Of a DNA stretch of 64,000 bases, positions 44,790-53,504 are shown piece by piece. The stretch's first letter is position 1; the number at the start of each line of letters is the position of its first letter. The notes under the pieces were generated by a model. That model was not told the DNA's origin. It saw only the letters and a program-made list of their open reading frames with translations, and ran no database searches. The position numbers were made by a program, and so were the translations under genes. Source of the DNA: Bacillota bacterium (lineage in GTDB: Bacteria > Bacillota > Clostridia > Lachnospirales > Lachnospiraceae); assembly GCA_023391695.1 (NCBI GenBank), contig JAEWAK010000003.1:62001-126000 (forward strand). Direction: 5' to 3'.

Positions 44790-45803
44790 ATGATAATTGT
44801 AATGAAACCAGGTGCAAAAAAAGAATCCATCCGGAATATTATCCGGATAATTGAAGGAAAGGGCCTCACCGCCCATATCTCCGACGGCAAGGAAGTAACC
44901 ATTATCGGTGTAGTCGGTGATAAAACAAAATTGCAGGATCAAAACCTTGAGATTGCCGAAGATGTGGATAAAATAGTCCCGGTAACGGAAAGTTATAAAT
45001 TGGCCAATAAAAAATTCCATCCGGAACCCTCCGTCATTAAAGTAGGAGGCGTATCCATAGGAGGCGGGGACTTAATCATCATGTCCGGCCCCTGTGCGGT
45101 AGAAAGCAGGGAACAGCTCTTGGAAACGGCCCGTGCCATAAAAAAAGCCGGGGCCCGGATCCTTCGCGGCGGCGCCTATAAGCCAAGGACTTCCCCCTAT
45201 GCTTTCCAGGGACTGGAGGAAGAAGGGTTAAAATTCATGAAGGAAGCCAGAGAAGAAACCGGCCTGGCAGTAGTCTGTGAAGTAACCAGCTTAGACGCCA
45301 TTGAGGCCGCCGTTAAATATGTAGATATGCTTCAGATCGGGGCAAGAAATATGCAGAACTTTTATTTACTGAAAGAAGCAGGTAAAACTGGCCTTCCCGT
45401 ATTATTAAAACGCGGTCTGTCCGCTACCATTGACGAATGGCTGAATGCCTCCGAATACATTATTGCGGAAGGCAACCCCAATGTTGTATTATGTGAACGC
45501 GGTATCCGTACCTTTGAAACAGCTACCCGGAATACTTTGGATATCAGTGCGGTTCCGGTTATCAAAGACAAAAGTCATTTACCGATTATTGTTGACCCAA
45601 GCCATGCCACCGGGGTGAGAAAGTATGTAAAACCCTTAGCTATGTGTGCGGTGGCTGCCGGTGCGGACGGCCTTATGATCGAAGCCCATCCGAACCCGGC
45701 CATTGCCCTTTCTGACGGGCCCCAGTCCCTTACCTTCCCCCAGCTTGAGGAATTGTGCTCTGAAATCAGGCCCCTGGCAGCAATCATGGGAAAAAAATTT
45801 TAA
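44790..45803 (+). CDS. aroF: 3-deoxy-7-phosphoheptulonate synthase (DAHP synthase, AroF/AroG-beta type)
   Basis: Condenses erythrose-4-phosphate and phosphoenolpyruvate, first step of the shikimate pathway. 337 aa. The N-terminal ~75 residues form a ferredoxin-like regulatory domain (MIIVMKPGAKKESIRNIIRI); the barrel has IIMSGPCAVESREQ, GGAYKPRTSPYAFQGL, QIGARNMQNF and IVDPSHATG. This is the Bacillus/Thermotoga-like type, where the extra domain gives feedback control by tyrosine or phenylalanine. RBS GAGAAAGGG. It is first in the aroF-tyrA-aroA operon, behind tandem repeats and a strong promoter. Confidence 0.96.
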   Translation: MIIVMKPGAKKESIRNIIRIIEGKGLTAHISDGKEVTIIGVVGDKTKLQDQNLEIAEDVDKIVPVTESYKLANKKFHPEPSVIKVGGVSIGGGDLIIMSGPCAVESREQLLETARAIKKAGARILRGGAYKPRTSPYAFQGLEEEGLKFMKEAREETGLAVVCEVTSLDAIEAAVKYVDMLQIGARNMQNFYLLKEAGKTGLPVLLKRGLSATIDEWLNASEYIIAEGNPNVVLCERGIRTFETATRNTLDISAVPVIKDKSHLPIIVDPSHATGVRKYVKPLAMCAVAAGADGLMIEAHPNPAIALSDGPQSLTFPQLEELCSEIRPLAAIMGKKF

Positions 45804-45821
45804 CTCTTCAGGAGATAATAT

Positions 45822-46931
45822 ATGAATGACATAACGGCTGGCTTTATTGGTTTTGGTTTAATCGGCGGTTCCATAGCCCGGGTCCTTAAGGAAATTAATC
45901 CGAATAATACTTTAATAGCCTATAATTATAATAAAAACAAAATAGGGAACGGACTGAAGGAAGCGTTGGCAGATAAGGTGCTGGATTCGGTTTCTTACGA
46001 TCTGGAGGAAGGTTTTCCTACCTGCGATATTATATTTTTGTGTGCTCCGGTACTGTCCAACATTACCTATTTATCCTTGTTAAAAAAGATAATAAAACCG
46101 GACTGTATTTTGACCGATGTGGGAAGCGTTAAGGGAAATATACATAATGCGGTAACAGAATTAGGCTTGGAACGCCAGTTTATCGGCGGCCATCCCATGG
46201 CCGGTTCGGAAAAAACCGGTTATCAAAATTCCCACAGCCGGCTTATGGAAAATGCGTATTATATCTTAACTCCTACTATAGAGACCCCGCCGGAAATGCT
46301 GAATAAATTATATGAAATTGTACAGGCCACCGGCGCCATTCCATTGATTTTAGAACCAAAGGAACATGATGACATTACCGCTGCCATCAGCCATGTCCCC
46401 CATATCATAGCCTCAAGTCTTGTAAACCTGGTAAAGGATTCCGATGACAGGGAAGAAAAAATGCGTACCCTGGCAGCCGGGGGTTTTAAAGATATTACAC
46501 GTATAGCCTCCTCCTCCCCCGTTATGTGGCAAAATATCTGCCTTACCAATACGGACAGTATAAAGTACTTCCTAAAGCGGTATATAAACCTTCTGAATGA
46601 AATGAAAGACGCTCTGGAGCAAAGGGATGAGGATTACCTCTACCGATTCTTTGACGGGGCAGGTGAATACAGGGATTCCATTCCAGGCAAGTCCACCGGC
46701 ATGATGAAAAAAGTATTTGAAATCTATCTGGATATTATTGATGAAGCCGGTGCCATTGCTACCATAGCCACTTTACTGGGCACCAACCGGATCAGCATTA
46801 AAAATATCGGCATCATCCACAACCGGGAATTTGAACAGGGAGTCCTCCGGATCGAATTCTATGATGAAGAAGCTTCCATTTTGGCAGTTGAATTATTAAA
46901 GAAATATCGTTATACTGTTTACGAACGATAA
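45822..46931 (+). CDS. tyrA: Prephenate dehydrogenase with ACT domain
   Basis: NAD-dependent oxidation of prephenate to 4-hydroxyphenylpyruvate for tyrosine. 369 aa. Rossmann motif GFIGFGLIGGSIARVLKE at the N-terminus; catalytic His in GGHPMAGSEKTGYQNS; helical dimer domain; C-terminal ACT domain from about residue 298 (AGAIATIATLLGTNRISIKN), the likely tyrosine-feedback site. RBS CAGGAG. Lies 18 bp after aroF and 19 bp before aroA, clearly one operon. Confidence 0.95.
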   Translation: MNDITAGFIGFGLIGGSIARVLKEINPNNTLIAYNYNKNKIGNGLKEALADKVLDSVSYDLEEGFPTCDIIFLCAPVLSNITYLSLLKKIIKPDCILTDVGSVKGNIHNAVTELGLERQFIGGHPMAGSEKTGYQNSHSRLMENAYYILTPTIETPPEMLNKLYEIVQATGAIPLILEPKEHDDITAAISHVPHIIASSLVNLVKDSDDREEKMRTLAAGGFKDITRIASSSPVMWQNICLTNTDSIKYFLKRYINLLNEMKDALEQRDEDYLYRFFDGAGEYRDSIPGKSTGMMKKVFEIYLDIIDEAGAIATIATLLGTNRISIKNIGIIHNREFEQGVLRIEFYDEEASILAVELLKKYRYTVYER

Positions 46932-46950
46932 AGAAGATGGGAGTCTGAAT

Positions 46951-48240
46951 ATGATATTACAGAAAGCAAATTCATTAAAAGGTGAAATTACAGTTCCCGG
47001 TGATAAGTCCATATCCCACAGAGCCGTCATGTTTGGGGCTTTGGCAGAAGGGACCACGGAGATAACCCATTTTCTCCAGGGAGCCGACTGCCTTTCCACA
47101 ATCCGGTGTTTTCGCAGCATGGGAATTTCCATAGAAAATGATACCGACAGTAACAGGGTACTGGTTTACGGCAAGGGACTCCGCGGTTTAAAACAGCCGG
47201 ACGAAACCCTGGACGTGGGCAACAGCGGCACAACCATGCGGCTTATGTCCGGTATTTTATGCGGCCAGTCTTTTTCTTCCACCATGACAGGGGATGAATC
47301 CATCCAAAAACGCCCCATGGGCCGGGTAATCACTCCGTTAGCACAGATGGGGGCCGATATAAAGAGCTTAAGCGGTAACGGTTGTGCCCCCCTTTTGATA
47401 CAGGGACAAAAAGGTACTCTCCGCCATATTGCCTATGAGTCACCGGTGGCTTCCGCCCAGGTTAAATCTGCAATTTTACTGGCAGGTTTATACGGGGATG
47501 GCCCGACTTCTGTAACCGAGCCATATGTATCCAGAAACCATACGGAACTGATGTTAAAAATGTTCGGGGCCGAGGTTGAAACAAAAACTGCCACGGCATT
47601 CATCCGGCCGGATCCCAGACTGCATGGAGAAAAAATTACCGTTCCAGGCGATATATCCTCTGCCGCTTATTTTATTGCGGCCGGATTAATGATACCGGGT
47701 TCCGAAATACTGCTTCGAAATGTAGGGATTAATCCCACCAGGGACGGCATCCTAAGAGTATGCCGCATGATGGGTGCCGATATCCATATCGAGAATGTGC
47801 GAAATGCGGACTCCGAAACAGCAGCCGATATCCTGGTCCGTTACAGTGAGTTAAAGGGAACGGAAATCGGCGGCGGCCTCATACCTGCCCTGATTGACGA
47901 ACTTCCAGTCATTGCTGTTATGGCATGCCTGGCCAAGGGTAAAACCGTTATAAAAGACGCTGCGGAACTTAAGGTAAAGGAATCCAACCGGATTGACGTA
48001 ATGGTGCATAATTTATCCCTTATGGGGGCTAAAGTTACCGCTACGGAGGACGGGATGGTTATCGAAGGCGAAGCTCCACTTAAGGGTGCGGTAATTGACA
48101 GTAAAACCGATCACCGGATCGCCATGTCCTTTGCCATTGCCGCATTGGCAGCCGAAGGCAATACCGAAATCCGCGGAGCCGAATGTGCGAATGTATCTTA
48201 TCCTGATTTTTATTCCGATTTAAAAGGACTGATACACTAG
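46951..48240 (+). CDS. aroA: 3-phosphoshikimate 1-carboxyvinyltransferase (EPSP synthase)
   Basis: Transfers enolpyruvate from PEP to shikimate-3-phosphate. 429 aa, two inverse alpha/beta domains. Motifs: PGDKSISHRAVMFGALAEG, DVGNSGTTMRLMSGIL (substrate-binding, catalytic Lys and Asp/Glu elsewhere), KSAILLAGLYGDGPTSV and DELPVIAVMACLAKG with KVKESNRID. The GNSGTTMR site (Gly and Thr/Ser residues as in most bacteria) may bear on glyphosate class, which is not assigned here. RBS GATGGGAG. It is the last gene of the operon, followed by a long terminator hairpin. Confidence 0.96.
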   Translation: MILQKANSLKGEITVPGDKSISHRAVMFGALAEGTTEITHFLQGADCLSTIRCFRSMGISIENDTDSNRVLVYGKGLRGLKQPDETLDVGNSGTTMRLMSGILCGQSFSSTMTGDESIQKRPMGRVITPLAQMGADIKSLSGNGCAPLLIQGQKGTLRHIAYESPVASAQVKSAILLAGLYGDGPTSVTEPYVSRNHTELMLKMFGAEVETKTATAFIRPDPRLHGEKITVPGDISSAAYFIAAGLMIPGSEILLRNVGINPTRDGILRVCRMMGADIHIENVRNADSETAADILVRYSELKGTEIGGGLIPALIDELPVIAVMACLAKGKTVIKDAAELKVKESNRIDVMVHNLSLMGAKVTATEDGMVIEGEAPLKGAVIDSKTDHRIAMSFAIAALAAEGNTEIRGAECANVSYPDFYSDLKGLIH

Positions 48241-48310
48241 ACATCTATTAACTATTTTTAATCGAATGAAAACTGAATATTGAGTAACCCGAATATATCT
48301 TTAAAGAAAA

Positions 48311-48406
48311 CAGCCCCGATATTTTTCATGGATTGATTTTTCAGTTAACCTGCTTCTTGCAGTAATTTTCTGATAAACTGATCCAATATGAAAAATATCG
48401 GGACTG
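48311..48406. terminator. Long-armed terminator between aroA and queA
   Basis: CAGCCCCGATATTTTTCAT (48311-48329) and ATGAAAAATATCGGGACTG (48388-48406), one mismatch, enclose ~58 nt with weaker internal pairing. Right flank ATTTTATTTT and left flank AAAGAAAA suit termination on both strands (convergent genes). Confidence 0.8.
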
Positions 48407-48463
48407 ATTTTATTTTATGTCCAGCCCCTTTTTAAGGGCAGGGGCAACACTTTGGCAGCTGAT

Positions 48464-49489
48464 TTAATGTATAAACATGGCATCTCCAAAACTGAAGAAG
48501 CGGTAACGCTCCTTTACTGCCAGTTCATAAGCTTTCAGTATATTCTCCCTGCCTGCAAGGGCTGAAACCAGCATAATCAGTGTCGATTCCGGCAAATGGA
48601 AATTAGTGATCAAGGCATCCAGTACCTTGAACCGGTATCCGGGATATATAAATATCTCCGTATCCCCGCTCCCGGGCTTTACAAATCCGTCCTCACCGGC
48701 TGCCGATTCCACGGTCCTGCAGCTGGTAGTGCCGACACAAATGATACGGCCGCCGTTTTTCTTAGCCTGATTGATTTTATCCGCTTCCGACTGCTCGACC
48801 TGGTAAAATTCCGAATGCATATGGTGTTCCAGAATATTCTCTTCCTTAACCGGCCGGAAAGTCCCAAGCCCCACATGGAGGGTTACATTAGCTATGAAAA
48901 TTCCTTTTTCTGCAATCTGTTCCAATAACTCTTTGGTAAAATGCAGGCCTGCCGTAGGTGCCGCTGCTGAGCCTTCATATTTGGCATATACGGTCTGGTA
49001 ACGGTTCTTATCTTTTAACTGATGGGTAATATAGGGGGGAAGTGGCATCTGTCCCAGCCGGTCCAGGATTTCTTCAAAAATACCTTCATAATAAAACTGA
49101 ACCAGACGGTTGCCTTCCTCTACGATCCGGATAATTTCACCTGTCAGGATTCCGTTTCCAAAACTGATCCTTGTGCCGGGCTTCGCTTTTTTCCCCGGTT
49201 TCACCAAAGCTTCCCAGATATCGTTTTCCTGCCTTTTCAGGAGAAGAATTTCAACCTTGGCTCCGGTTCCTTCCTTTTCCCCGATTAATCTGGCCGGAAT
49301 AACTTTCGTATTATTTATTACCAGACAGTCTCCAGTCTTTAAGTAATCTATGATATCCTTAAATATTTTATGTTCCGTATCACCGTTTTCTTTATTAAGA
49401 ACCAACAGCCTGGAACTGGAACGGTCCTCCAGCGGATCCTGGGCAATCAGCTCTTCCGGTAAAATAAAATTAAAATCCTGTTTCGTCAT
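48464..49489 (-). CDS. queA: S-adenosylmethionine:tRNA ribosyltransferase-isomerase
   Basis: Adds the epoxycyclopentanediol moiety of SAM to preQ1-modified tRNA in queuosine synthesis. 341 aa, typical length. Motifs: the N-terminal region FNFILPEELIAQDPLEDRS (residues ~6-24), CLVINNTKVIPARLIG, YAKYEGSAAAPTAGLHFT, LHVGLGTFRPV, and ALITNFHLPESTLIMLVSA. RBS AGGAGAACCC. No tgt or ruvB is adjacent, as it is in many bacteria; here it is on the same strand as a tRNA-thiolation-like pair (ttcA-like, cysteine desulfurase) 200 bp upstream. Confidence 0.97.
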   Translation of the reverse strand: MTKQDFNFILPEELIAQDPLEDRSSSRLLVLNKENGDTEHKIFKDIIDYLKTGDCLVINNTKVIPARLIGEKEGTGAKVEILLLKRQENDIWEALVKPGKKAKPGTRISFGNGILTGEIIRIVEEGNRLVQFYYEGIFEEILDRLGQMPLPPYITHQLKDKNRYQTVYAKYEGSAAAPTAGLHFTKELLEQIAEKGIFIANVTLHVGLGTFRPVKEENILEHHMHSEFYQVEQSEADKINQAKKNGGRIICVGTTSCRTVESAAGEDGFVKPGSGDTEIFIYPGYRFKVLDALITNFHLPESTLIMLVSALAGRENILKAYELAVKERYRFFSFGDAMFIH

Positions 49490-49636
49490 GGGTTCTCCTA
49501 CTTATCTTTCCGCATAGAATATACGGACTTTCTTCTCATAATCGTGTCTCACTTCTATTTTGTTATCATTCGGCTGATACCCTTAAAAGCTAAATTGGTT
49601 ATCTGCCGATTGAACCGAGTTATATATCCTTTTTCC

Positions 49637-49701
49637 TATTATTCTTTTTTCATATTATTCTTTTTTTATATTATTCTTTTTTTTATATTATTCTTTTTTC
49701 A
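49637..49701. repeat. Four 16-17-bp tandem repeats
   Basis: Units of the form TATTATTCTTTTTTCA at 49637, 49653, 49669 and 49686 are T-rich on the plus strand. They end 3 bp before the TtcA-like stop and may act as part of its terminator, or be a slippage-prone tract. 49490-49636 holds no gene. Confidence 0.75.
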
Positions 49702-49704
49702 TAT

Positions 49705-50544
49705 TCAACAGGAAGTATCGCTGTCGTAATCGTCCAGGAAACTATAGGGCACCTGTTTCTTCTGATAGCCGATCATGGTATCCAGGTTAACATTATGGAT
49801 GCTCCGGAATATATTCATATCTATAATAGAGCTTGTCTGTCTGAATTTCTTAATTAATTCTTTCATTTCCTGGCGCTTGGAACCGCCGCCGTTATCCCCC
49901 AGCATGCAGTTTTCCGTAAACCGGCAGGCACACTGGATAAATTGCAGGTTATTGTATTTCCTCCAGGCTATGATGTCCGCTTCCTTTACCATATATAAAG
50001 GCCGGATCAGTTCCATTCCTTTATAGTTCGTACTGTGAAGCTTCGGCATCATACCTTTCATCTGCCCGCTGTAAAACATACTCATTAACACGGTTTCGAT
50101 CACATCATCAAAATGATGGCCGAGAGCTATCTTATTGCAGCCCAGCTCCTGGGCGTGCTTATAGAGATACCCCCTCCGCATTCTTGCACAGAGGTAACAG
50201 GGTGACTCCTCCACCGCCGCCACAATATCAAAAATATCCGTCTCAAACATGTGGATGGGAATATTCAGGTATTCCGCATTATTTACAATAACCTGTCTGT
50301 TATATTCATTATACCCCGGATTCATGACTAAAAAGACTAAGTCAAAATGGAACTTCCCATGTCTCTTAAGTTCCTGCATACACTTTGCCAAAAGCATGGA
50401 ATCCTTGCCGCCGGATATGCAGACTGCAATCTTATCCCCTTCCTGAATCAGCTGGTAGTCCTTCACTGCCGTGATAAATTTTCTCCATATTTCTTTACGG
50501 AATCTTTTTATTATACTTCTTTCCACATCTATATAATTTTCCAT
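49705..50544 (-). CDS. TtcA-like tRNA thiolation ATPase (PP-loop)
   Basis: 279 aa; start taken at MENYIDVERS (50544), after GAGG with 6-nt spacing; an in-frame extension to 50595 starts with TTG and has no RBS. The PP-loop ATP site is CISGGKDSMLLAKCM. A Cys-x-x-Cys (PCYLCARMRRGYLY) and CRFTENCMLGDNGG fit the Fe-S-type TtcA/TusA-independent thiolases that make 2-thiocytidine-type modifications. It follows the cysteine desulfurase gene by 125 bp, which would supply sulfur. The exact modified base (C32 or another) cannot be read. Confidence 0.88.
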   Translation of the reverse strand: MENYIDVERSIIKRFRKEIWRKFITAVKDYQLIQEGDKIAVCISGGKDSMLLAKCMQELKRHGKFHFDLVFLVMNPGYNEYNRQVIVNNAEYLNIPIHMFETDIFDIVAAVEESPCYLCARMRRGYLYKHAQELGCNKIALGHHFDDVIETVLMSMFYSGQMKGMMPKLHSTNYKGMELIRPLYMVKEADIIAWRKYNNLQFIQCACRFTENCMLGDNGGGSKRQEMKELIKKFRQTSSIIDMNIFRSIHNVNLDTMIGYQKKQVPYSFLDDYDSDTSC

Positions 50545-50669
50545 GATTAACCTCATTCTTTCGCATGTTTCCTGCGCATTTAAAGTTTTCGCCAAGTGCG
50601 CAAAAAGTACTTATGCTTTGCATACTTTGGTCACGCTGGCACAAGCTTTGCTCCCATCTTGTTAGGCTG

Positions 50670-51785
50670 TTATTTCACCGGCAGGGCTTTTTTAAAGCCC
50701 TCCAGAAATACACCGATTTCTTCCTCCGTAGTTAAATGGCTTAAACTGATACGCAGGGTGGACAGTGCCAGCTTCCGGTCCTTGGTTATTGCATATACGG
50801 GTCTTGAAACCGTATTCGGGGCACAGCAGGCGGATTTGGTGGCCACATAGATGTCCATATTGTTTAATTCCTTCTGCAGCTGGTTGGTATTAACCCCTTT
50901 GATGCTGATATTTAAAATATAAGGGGAACCCTCTGCCGGTGTATTTATCTTAATATTATCATAAGCTTTTAATGCTTCACGCAGTTTATGATTTAACCCC
51001 TTCACATACTCATAACGGGCGGTAAGATCCTTTACCGACAGAGTAAGGGCTTTTTCCGTTGCAGCCGCAAGGGAGAGCGCAGGTGTTCCGCTCCGGAAGG
51101 AGGTAGTGCTTAAACCGCCGTGGATTAAAGGCTCCAGCATAAGGGCTTCCTTTTTCAGCAGGACCCCGCAGCCGTTTATACCATAAAACTTATGGCCGGA
51201 AAATGTCATCAGGTCCACATTGCCAAAGCTCACCGGTATTTTCCCGACTGCCTGGGTTGCATCCACATGAAAATAGCAGTGAGGTTTACTTTTTACGATT
51301 TTACTGATTTCTTCTATTGGCTGTATGGTACCGGCTTCACTGTCCACATAACAAACCGAAACCAGTACGGTATCCTCCCTGATAAGTTCTTTCAGATGCT
51401 CTGTATCAATCCTTCCGTCCTCTGCCAGGTTCACAAAATCCACCTCATAACCGTCATTCTGCAAAGCAGTCGCAGGACCTGTTACGGAGGCATGTTCCAA
51501 ATAAGTTGTAATGATATGTTTTCCATATCTTTTATAATTGTTTGCAATGCCTTTCATAGCCATATTGTTGGATTCACTGGCACCGGAAGTATATATTACC
51601 TCATTCTCTTCTGCTCCCAGAAGGTTTGCGATCTGTTTCGTGGATTGTTCCATCCTTGCCCTGGCCTTATCTCCCGGGCTGTGGGGTGAATTGGGGTTGC
51701 CGATATATTCCAAGGATACTTCATAAAATGTATCCAAAACTTCCTTGTCTGCGGGTGTATTCGCCGCGTAATCTAAATAAACCAT
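50670..51785 (-). CDS. Cysteine desulfurase (NifS/IscS-like, class V aminotransferase)
   Basis: PLP enzyme that releases sulfur from cysteine. Start at MVYLDYAANTPADKE (51785) with an imperfect RBS; 371 aa. PLP Lys in TFSGHKFYGINGCGVLL, DATQAVGKIPVSFG, and the catalytic loop near ATKSACCAPNTVSRPVYAIT, short with two adjacent Cys. The neighbouring TtcA-like gene suggests tRNA thiolation as its main client; a housekeeping Fe-S role is an alternative. No iscU/nifU is adjacent. Confidence 0.93.
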   Translation of the reverse strand: MVYLDYAANTPADKEVLDTFYEVSLEYIGNPNSPHSPGDKARARMEQSTKQIANLLGAEENEVIYTSGASESNNMAMKGIANNYKRYGKHIITTYLEHASVTGPATALQNDGYEVDFVNLAEDGRIDTEHLKELIREDTVLVSVCYVDSEAGTIQPIEEISKIVKSKPHCYFHVDATQAVGKIPVSFGNVDLMTFSGHKFYGINGCGVLLKKEALMLEPLIHGGLSTTSFRSGTPALSLAAATEKALTLSVKDLTARYEYVKGLNHKLREALKAYDNIKINTPAEGSPYILNISIKGVNTNQLQKELNNMDIYVATKSACCAPNTVSRPVYAITKDRKLALSTLRISLSHLTTEEEIGVFLEGFKKALPVK

Positions 51786-52006
51786 ACTGCTACCTGTGCC
51801 TTTCACTAACGGGTACTGTCCGCAAACGGACTTTGTTCTCAATCTATCATAAAGTAAATAAATTGTATTATCCTTACTTAACCTATGTTTTCAATCCGAA
51901 TTTTATAATACGAGTCTTGTGCGGATTTGTCAATCCTAATTGTTTAATCGCGAAGCAAATACCAAAAATGCCCCATAAACCAGCCGTATACCTGCTGTTT
52001 TCTGTA

Positions 52007-52276
52007 TTAATCCGGTATATGCAACCGTCTTTCGTAAGTATAATAAGTATAGGGTATTATTCCATCTATTTTTTCTTCATAGACCTTTGCAAACTCATTT
52101 GTGTCCGGTCCGGCAGCGGCTTTCCGATTTCCTCAAAAGATTTTCTGCCCATAATAATCGTATTTCCTTCTGTTAATCCCCTTAAACCGCTTCTGCTCTC
52201 CTTTTATATGCCAGGGTATCCTGCCTTTGTTACCTATAACATTATTTTTCGAAACTGCTGCTATGAGTGAAATCAT
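52007..52276 (-). pseudogene. folA: Dihydrofolate reductase pseudogene
   Basis: A clear RBS (AAGAGG) and ATG (52276-52274) begin MISLIAAVSKNNVIGNKGRI and PWHIKGEQKRFK, the DHFR N-terminus. A frameshift in a GGGG run moves to another frame reading GLTEGNTIIMGRKSFEEIGK and PLPDRT; the first frame then resumes with NEFAKVYEEKIDGIIPYTYY and TYER, the DHFR C-terminus. About 70-80 residues between the middle and C-terminal parts are missing. The gene therefore has at least one frameshift and an internal deletion. It occupies part of the 1-kb gap between cysteine desulfurase and the orphan membrane gene. Confidence 0.8.
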
Positions 52277-52505
52277 ATTAACCTCTTTTCGGCTTAAGTT
52301 TTATGCAAAAAGTTTGTACCAAATTTATTTAGTAAATTACTAAAATTTTTTAATCACTTTTTTAAAGATACGGACACCTAATAAAATATTATACCCTATT
52401 TTAAAACACAATTCAATAAATAAGGCAGCTTCAGGCGCGCAAAAGGCAGTTTCAGGCACGCGAATGCATATAGAAATACCTTATTCTGGTCTAAGGTAAT
52501 CATTA
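52277..52505. other. AT-rich intergenic segment
   Basis: Non-coding, with a short imperfect direct repeat (AAGGCAGCTTCAGGCGCGC then AAGGCAGTTTCAGGCACGC, about 52422-52460). Promoter elements for the folA relic may be here, none assigned. Confidence 0.4.
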
Positions 52506-52711
52506 GAGGCGGGTGAACTATTCTTATATTTGGAAAGTTTCCATATGTCACTTAAATTCTGGGAAATGCACCTTTTGAGTTTCAATCAAAAGGGGAAAAG
52601 TTTAACTGCTTGAGCGTAAGCGAGTTTTGCACTTTTCCCACTGTTTTAAGCAATATGCAGAATTTTTAGTGGCATATGTTTTTTTCCCGACAAGAATATT
52701 ACACCCGCCTC
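52506..52711. repeat. Nested inverted-repeat element, 206 bp
   Basis: Outer arms GAGGCGGGTG (52506-) and CACCCGCCTC (52702-52711) extend inward with partial pairing (ATTCTT/AAGAAT). A second pair, CATATGTCACTTAAATTCTG against CAGAATTTTTAGTGGCATATG, is nested inside, and a third, GGGAAAAGT against ACTTTTCCC with a GAGCG/CGCTT-type core, sits at the centre. The whole can fold into one long hairpin. No ORF. One copy in the window. It may be a structured RNA or a mobile element. Confidence 0.55.
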
Positions 52712-52756
52712 CGATATTACTGAAGCTTTTAAAATTGTTCCTTCCTGCGTTCGCCG

Positions 52757-52804
52757 TGTAACCGGACAAAGCCATTTTCTCTAAAGCGGTTTTGTCCGGT
52801 TACA
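52757..52804 (-). terminator. Hairpin downstream of the orphan membrane gene
   Basis: TGTAACCGGACAAA (52757-52770) and TTTGTCCGGTTACA (52791-52804) form a perfect 14-bp stem 22 bp past the stop at 52827. No T-tract follows. Confidence 0.6.
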
Positions 52805-52826
52805 TAAGTTTTCCTGATTATTTCAT

Positions 52827-53309
52827 TTATGGTTTTATATTTTCCTGCCATTGCGCAGGGTGCTTAATTTTTATAAATAGCTCTGCCTGTTCCGTAATAA
52901 TATTTTCCTCCGGGTCTGTAAGGATTACAATATCGGCCTTTCCGTTTTCCATGACCGTAAAGGTTGTAGTAATTAATTCCCGGGCATTCCCACTGTAAAC
53001 ATTGATACTTTTCCCCGAAGTATGATCTTTGTAAATGACTTCAATTTCTTTTCCGGTGTATTCTTCCGGGAAGGTTATTTTAAGCCTTACAACATCACCT
53101 TCCCTATATTCATAGCTATTTTGAACAAATTTGCCATCCTGTATGTGAATAACGGCTTCTCCACTAAGGTCCAGGGTATCGGGAGCACTGTTATTCTTTA
53201 TCAGCATGATCAAAAGGCAAAGGAGTACGAATATAAAATATTCCACCACAATACGAAACCGGTATTTTAGTTTATTTATCCGCTTACCAGGAAACGATAT
53301 TTTACCCAT
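52827..53309 (-). CDS. Hypothetical single-pass membrane protein
   Basis: 160 aa, not recognised. A basic N-terminus (KISFPGKRINKLKYRFR) precedes one transmembrane helix at about residues 21-38 (VVEYFIFVLLCLLIMLI); the remainder is an extracellular beta-rich domain with alternating hydrophobic/charged strands (RLKITFPEEYTGKEIEV; ITTTFTVMENGKADIVI), resembling an immunoglobulin-like fold. RBS AAAAGGAGGGA fixes the ATG. It stands apart, about 380 bp downstream of the ABC operon's small ORF, with hairpins on both sides. A surface or secreted-domain role is inference. Confidence 0.8.
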   Translation of the reverse strand: MGKISFPGKRINKLKYRFRIVVEYFIFVLLCLLIMLIKNNSAPDTLDLSGEAVIHIQDGKFVQNSYEYREGDVVRLKITFPEEYTGKEIEVIYKDHTSGKSINVYSGNARELITTTFTVMENGKADIVILTDPEENIITEQAELFIKIKHPAQWQENIKP

Positions 53310-53343
53310 TGAAAAATCCCTCCTTTTAAGCTCTTATAATAGA

Positions 53344-53392
53344 AAAAGACAAATCAATCCCATTTCATTTACCAGAAGTTGATTTGTCTTTT
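53344..53392. terminator. Hairpin upstream of the orphan membrane gene
   Basis: AAAAGACAAATCAA (53344-53357) and TTGATTTGTCTTTT (53379-53392): perfect 14-bp stem with A/T flanks. It is 35 bp before the gene start, so it either ends transcription from the ABC operon or acts as an attenuator of the orphan gene. Confidence 0.6.
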
Positions 53393-53504
53393 ATCTTAAT
53401 CCTTTCACTTCCGTCAAATTATATTACTATTATATAATAGTGATAAATTATCAGGTTGTTACAGTTTCTTTTTTATTTTTACATGGTAATAAAACTTATC
53501 GGAA

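Noticed and set aside
51192..51689. 165-codon plus-strand frame opposite the cysteine desulfurase
   Set aside because: Antisense of conserved PLP-enzyme motifs; not a gene.
51626..52270. 214-codon plus-strand open frame across the desulfurase start and the folA relic
   Set aside because: Left part is the antisense of the cysteine desulfurase 5' end, right part the antisense of the DHFR relic; the composition is low-complexity hydrophobic with no RBS or family match.
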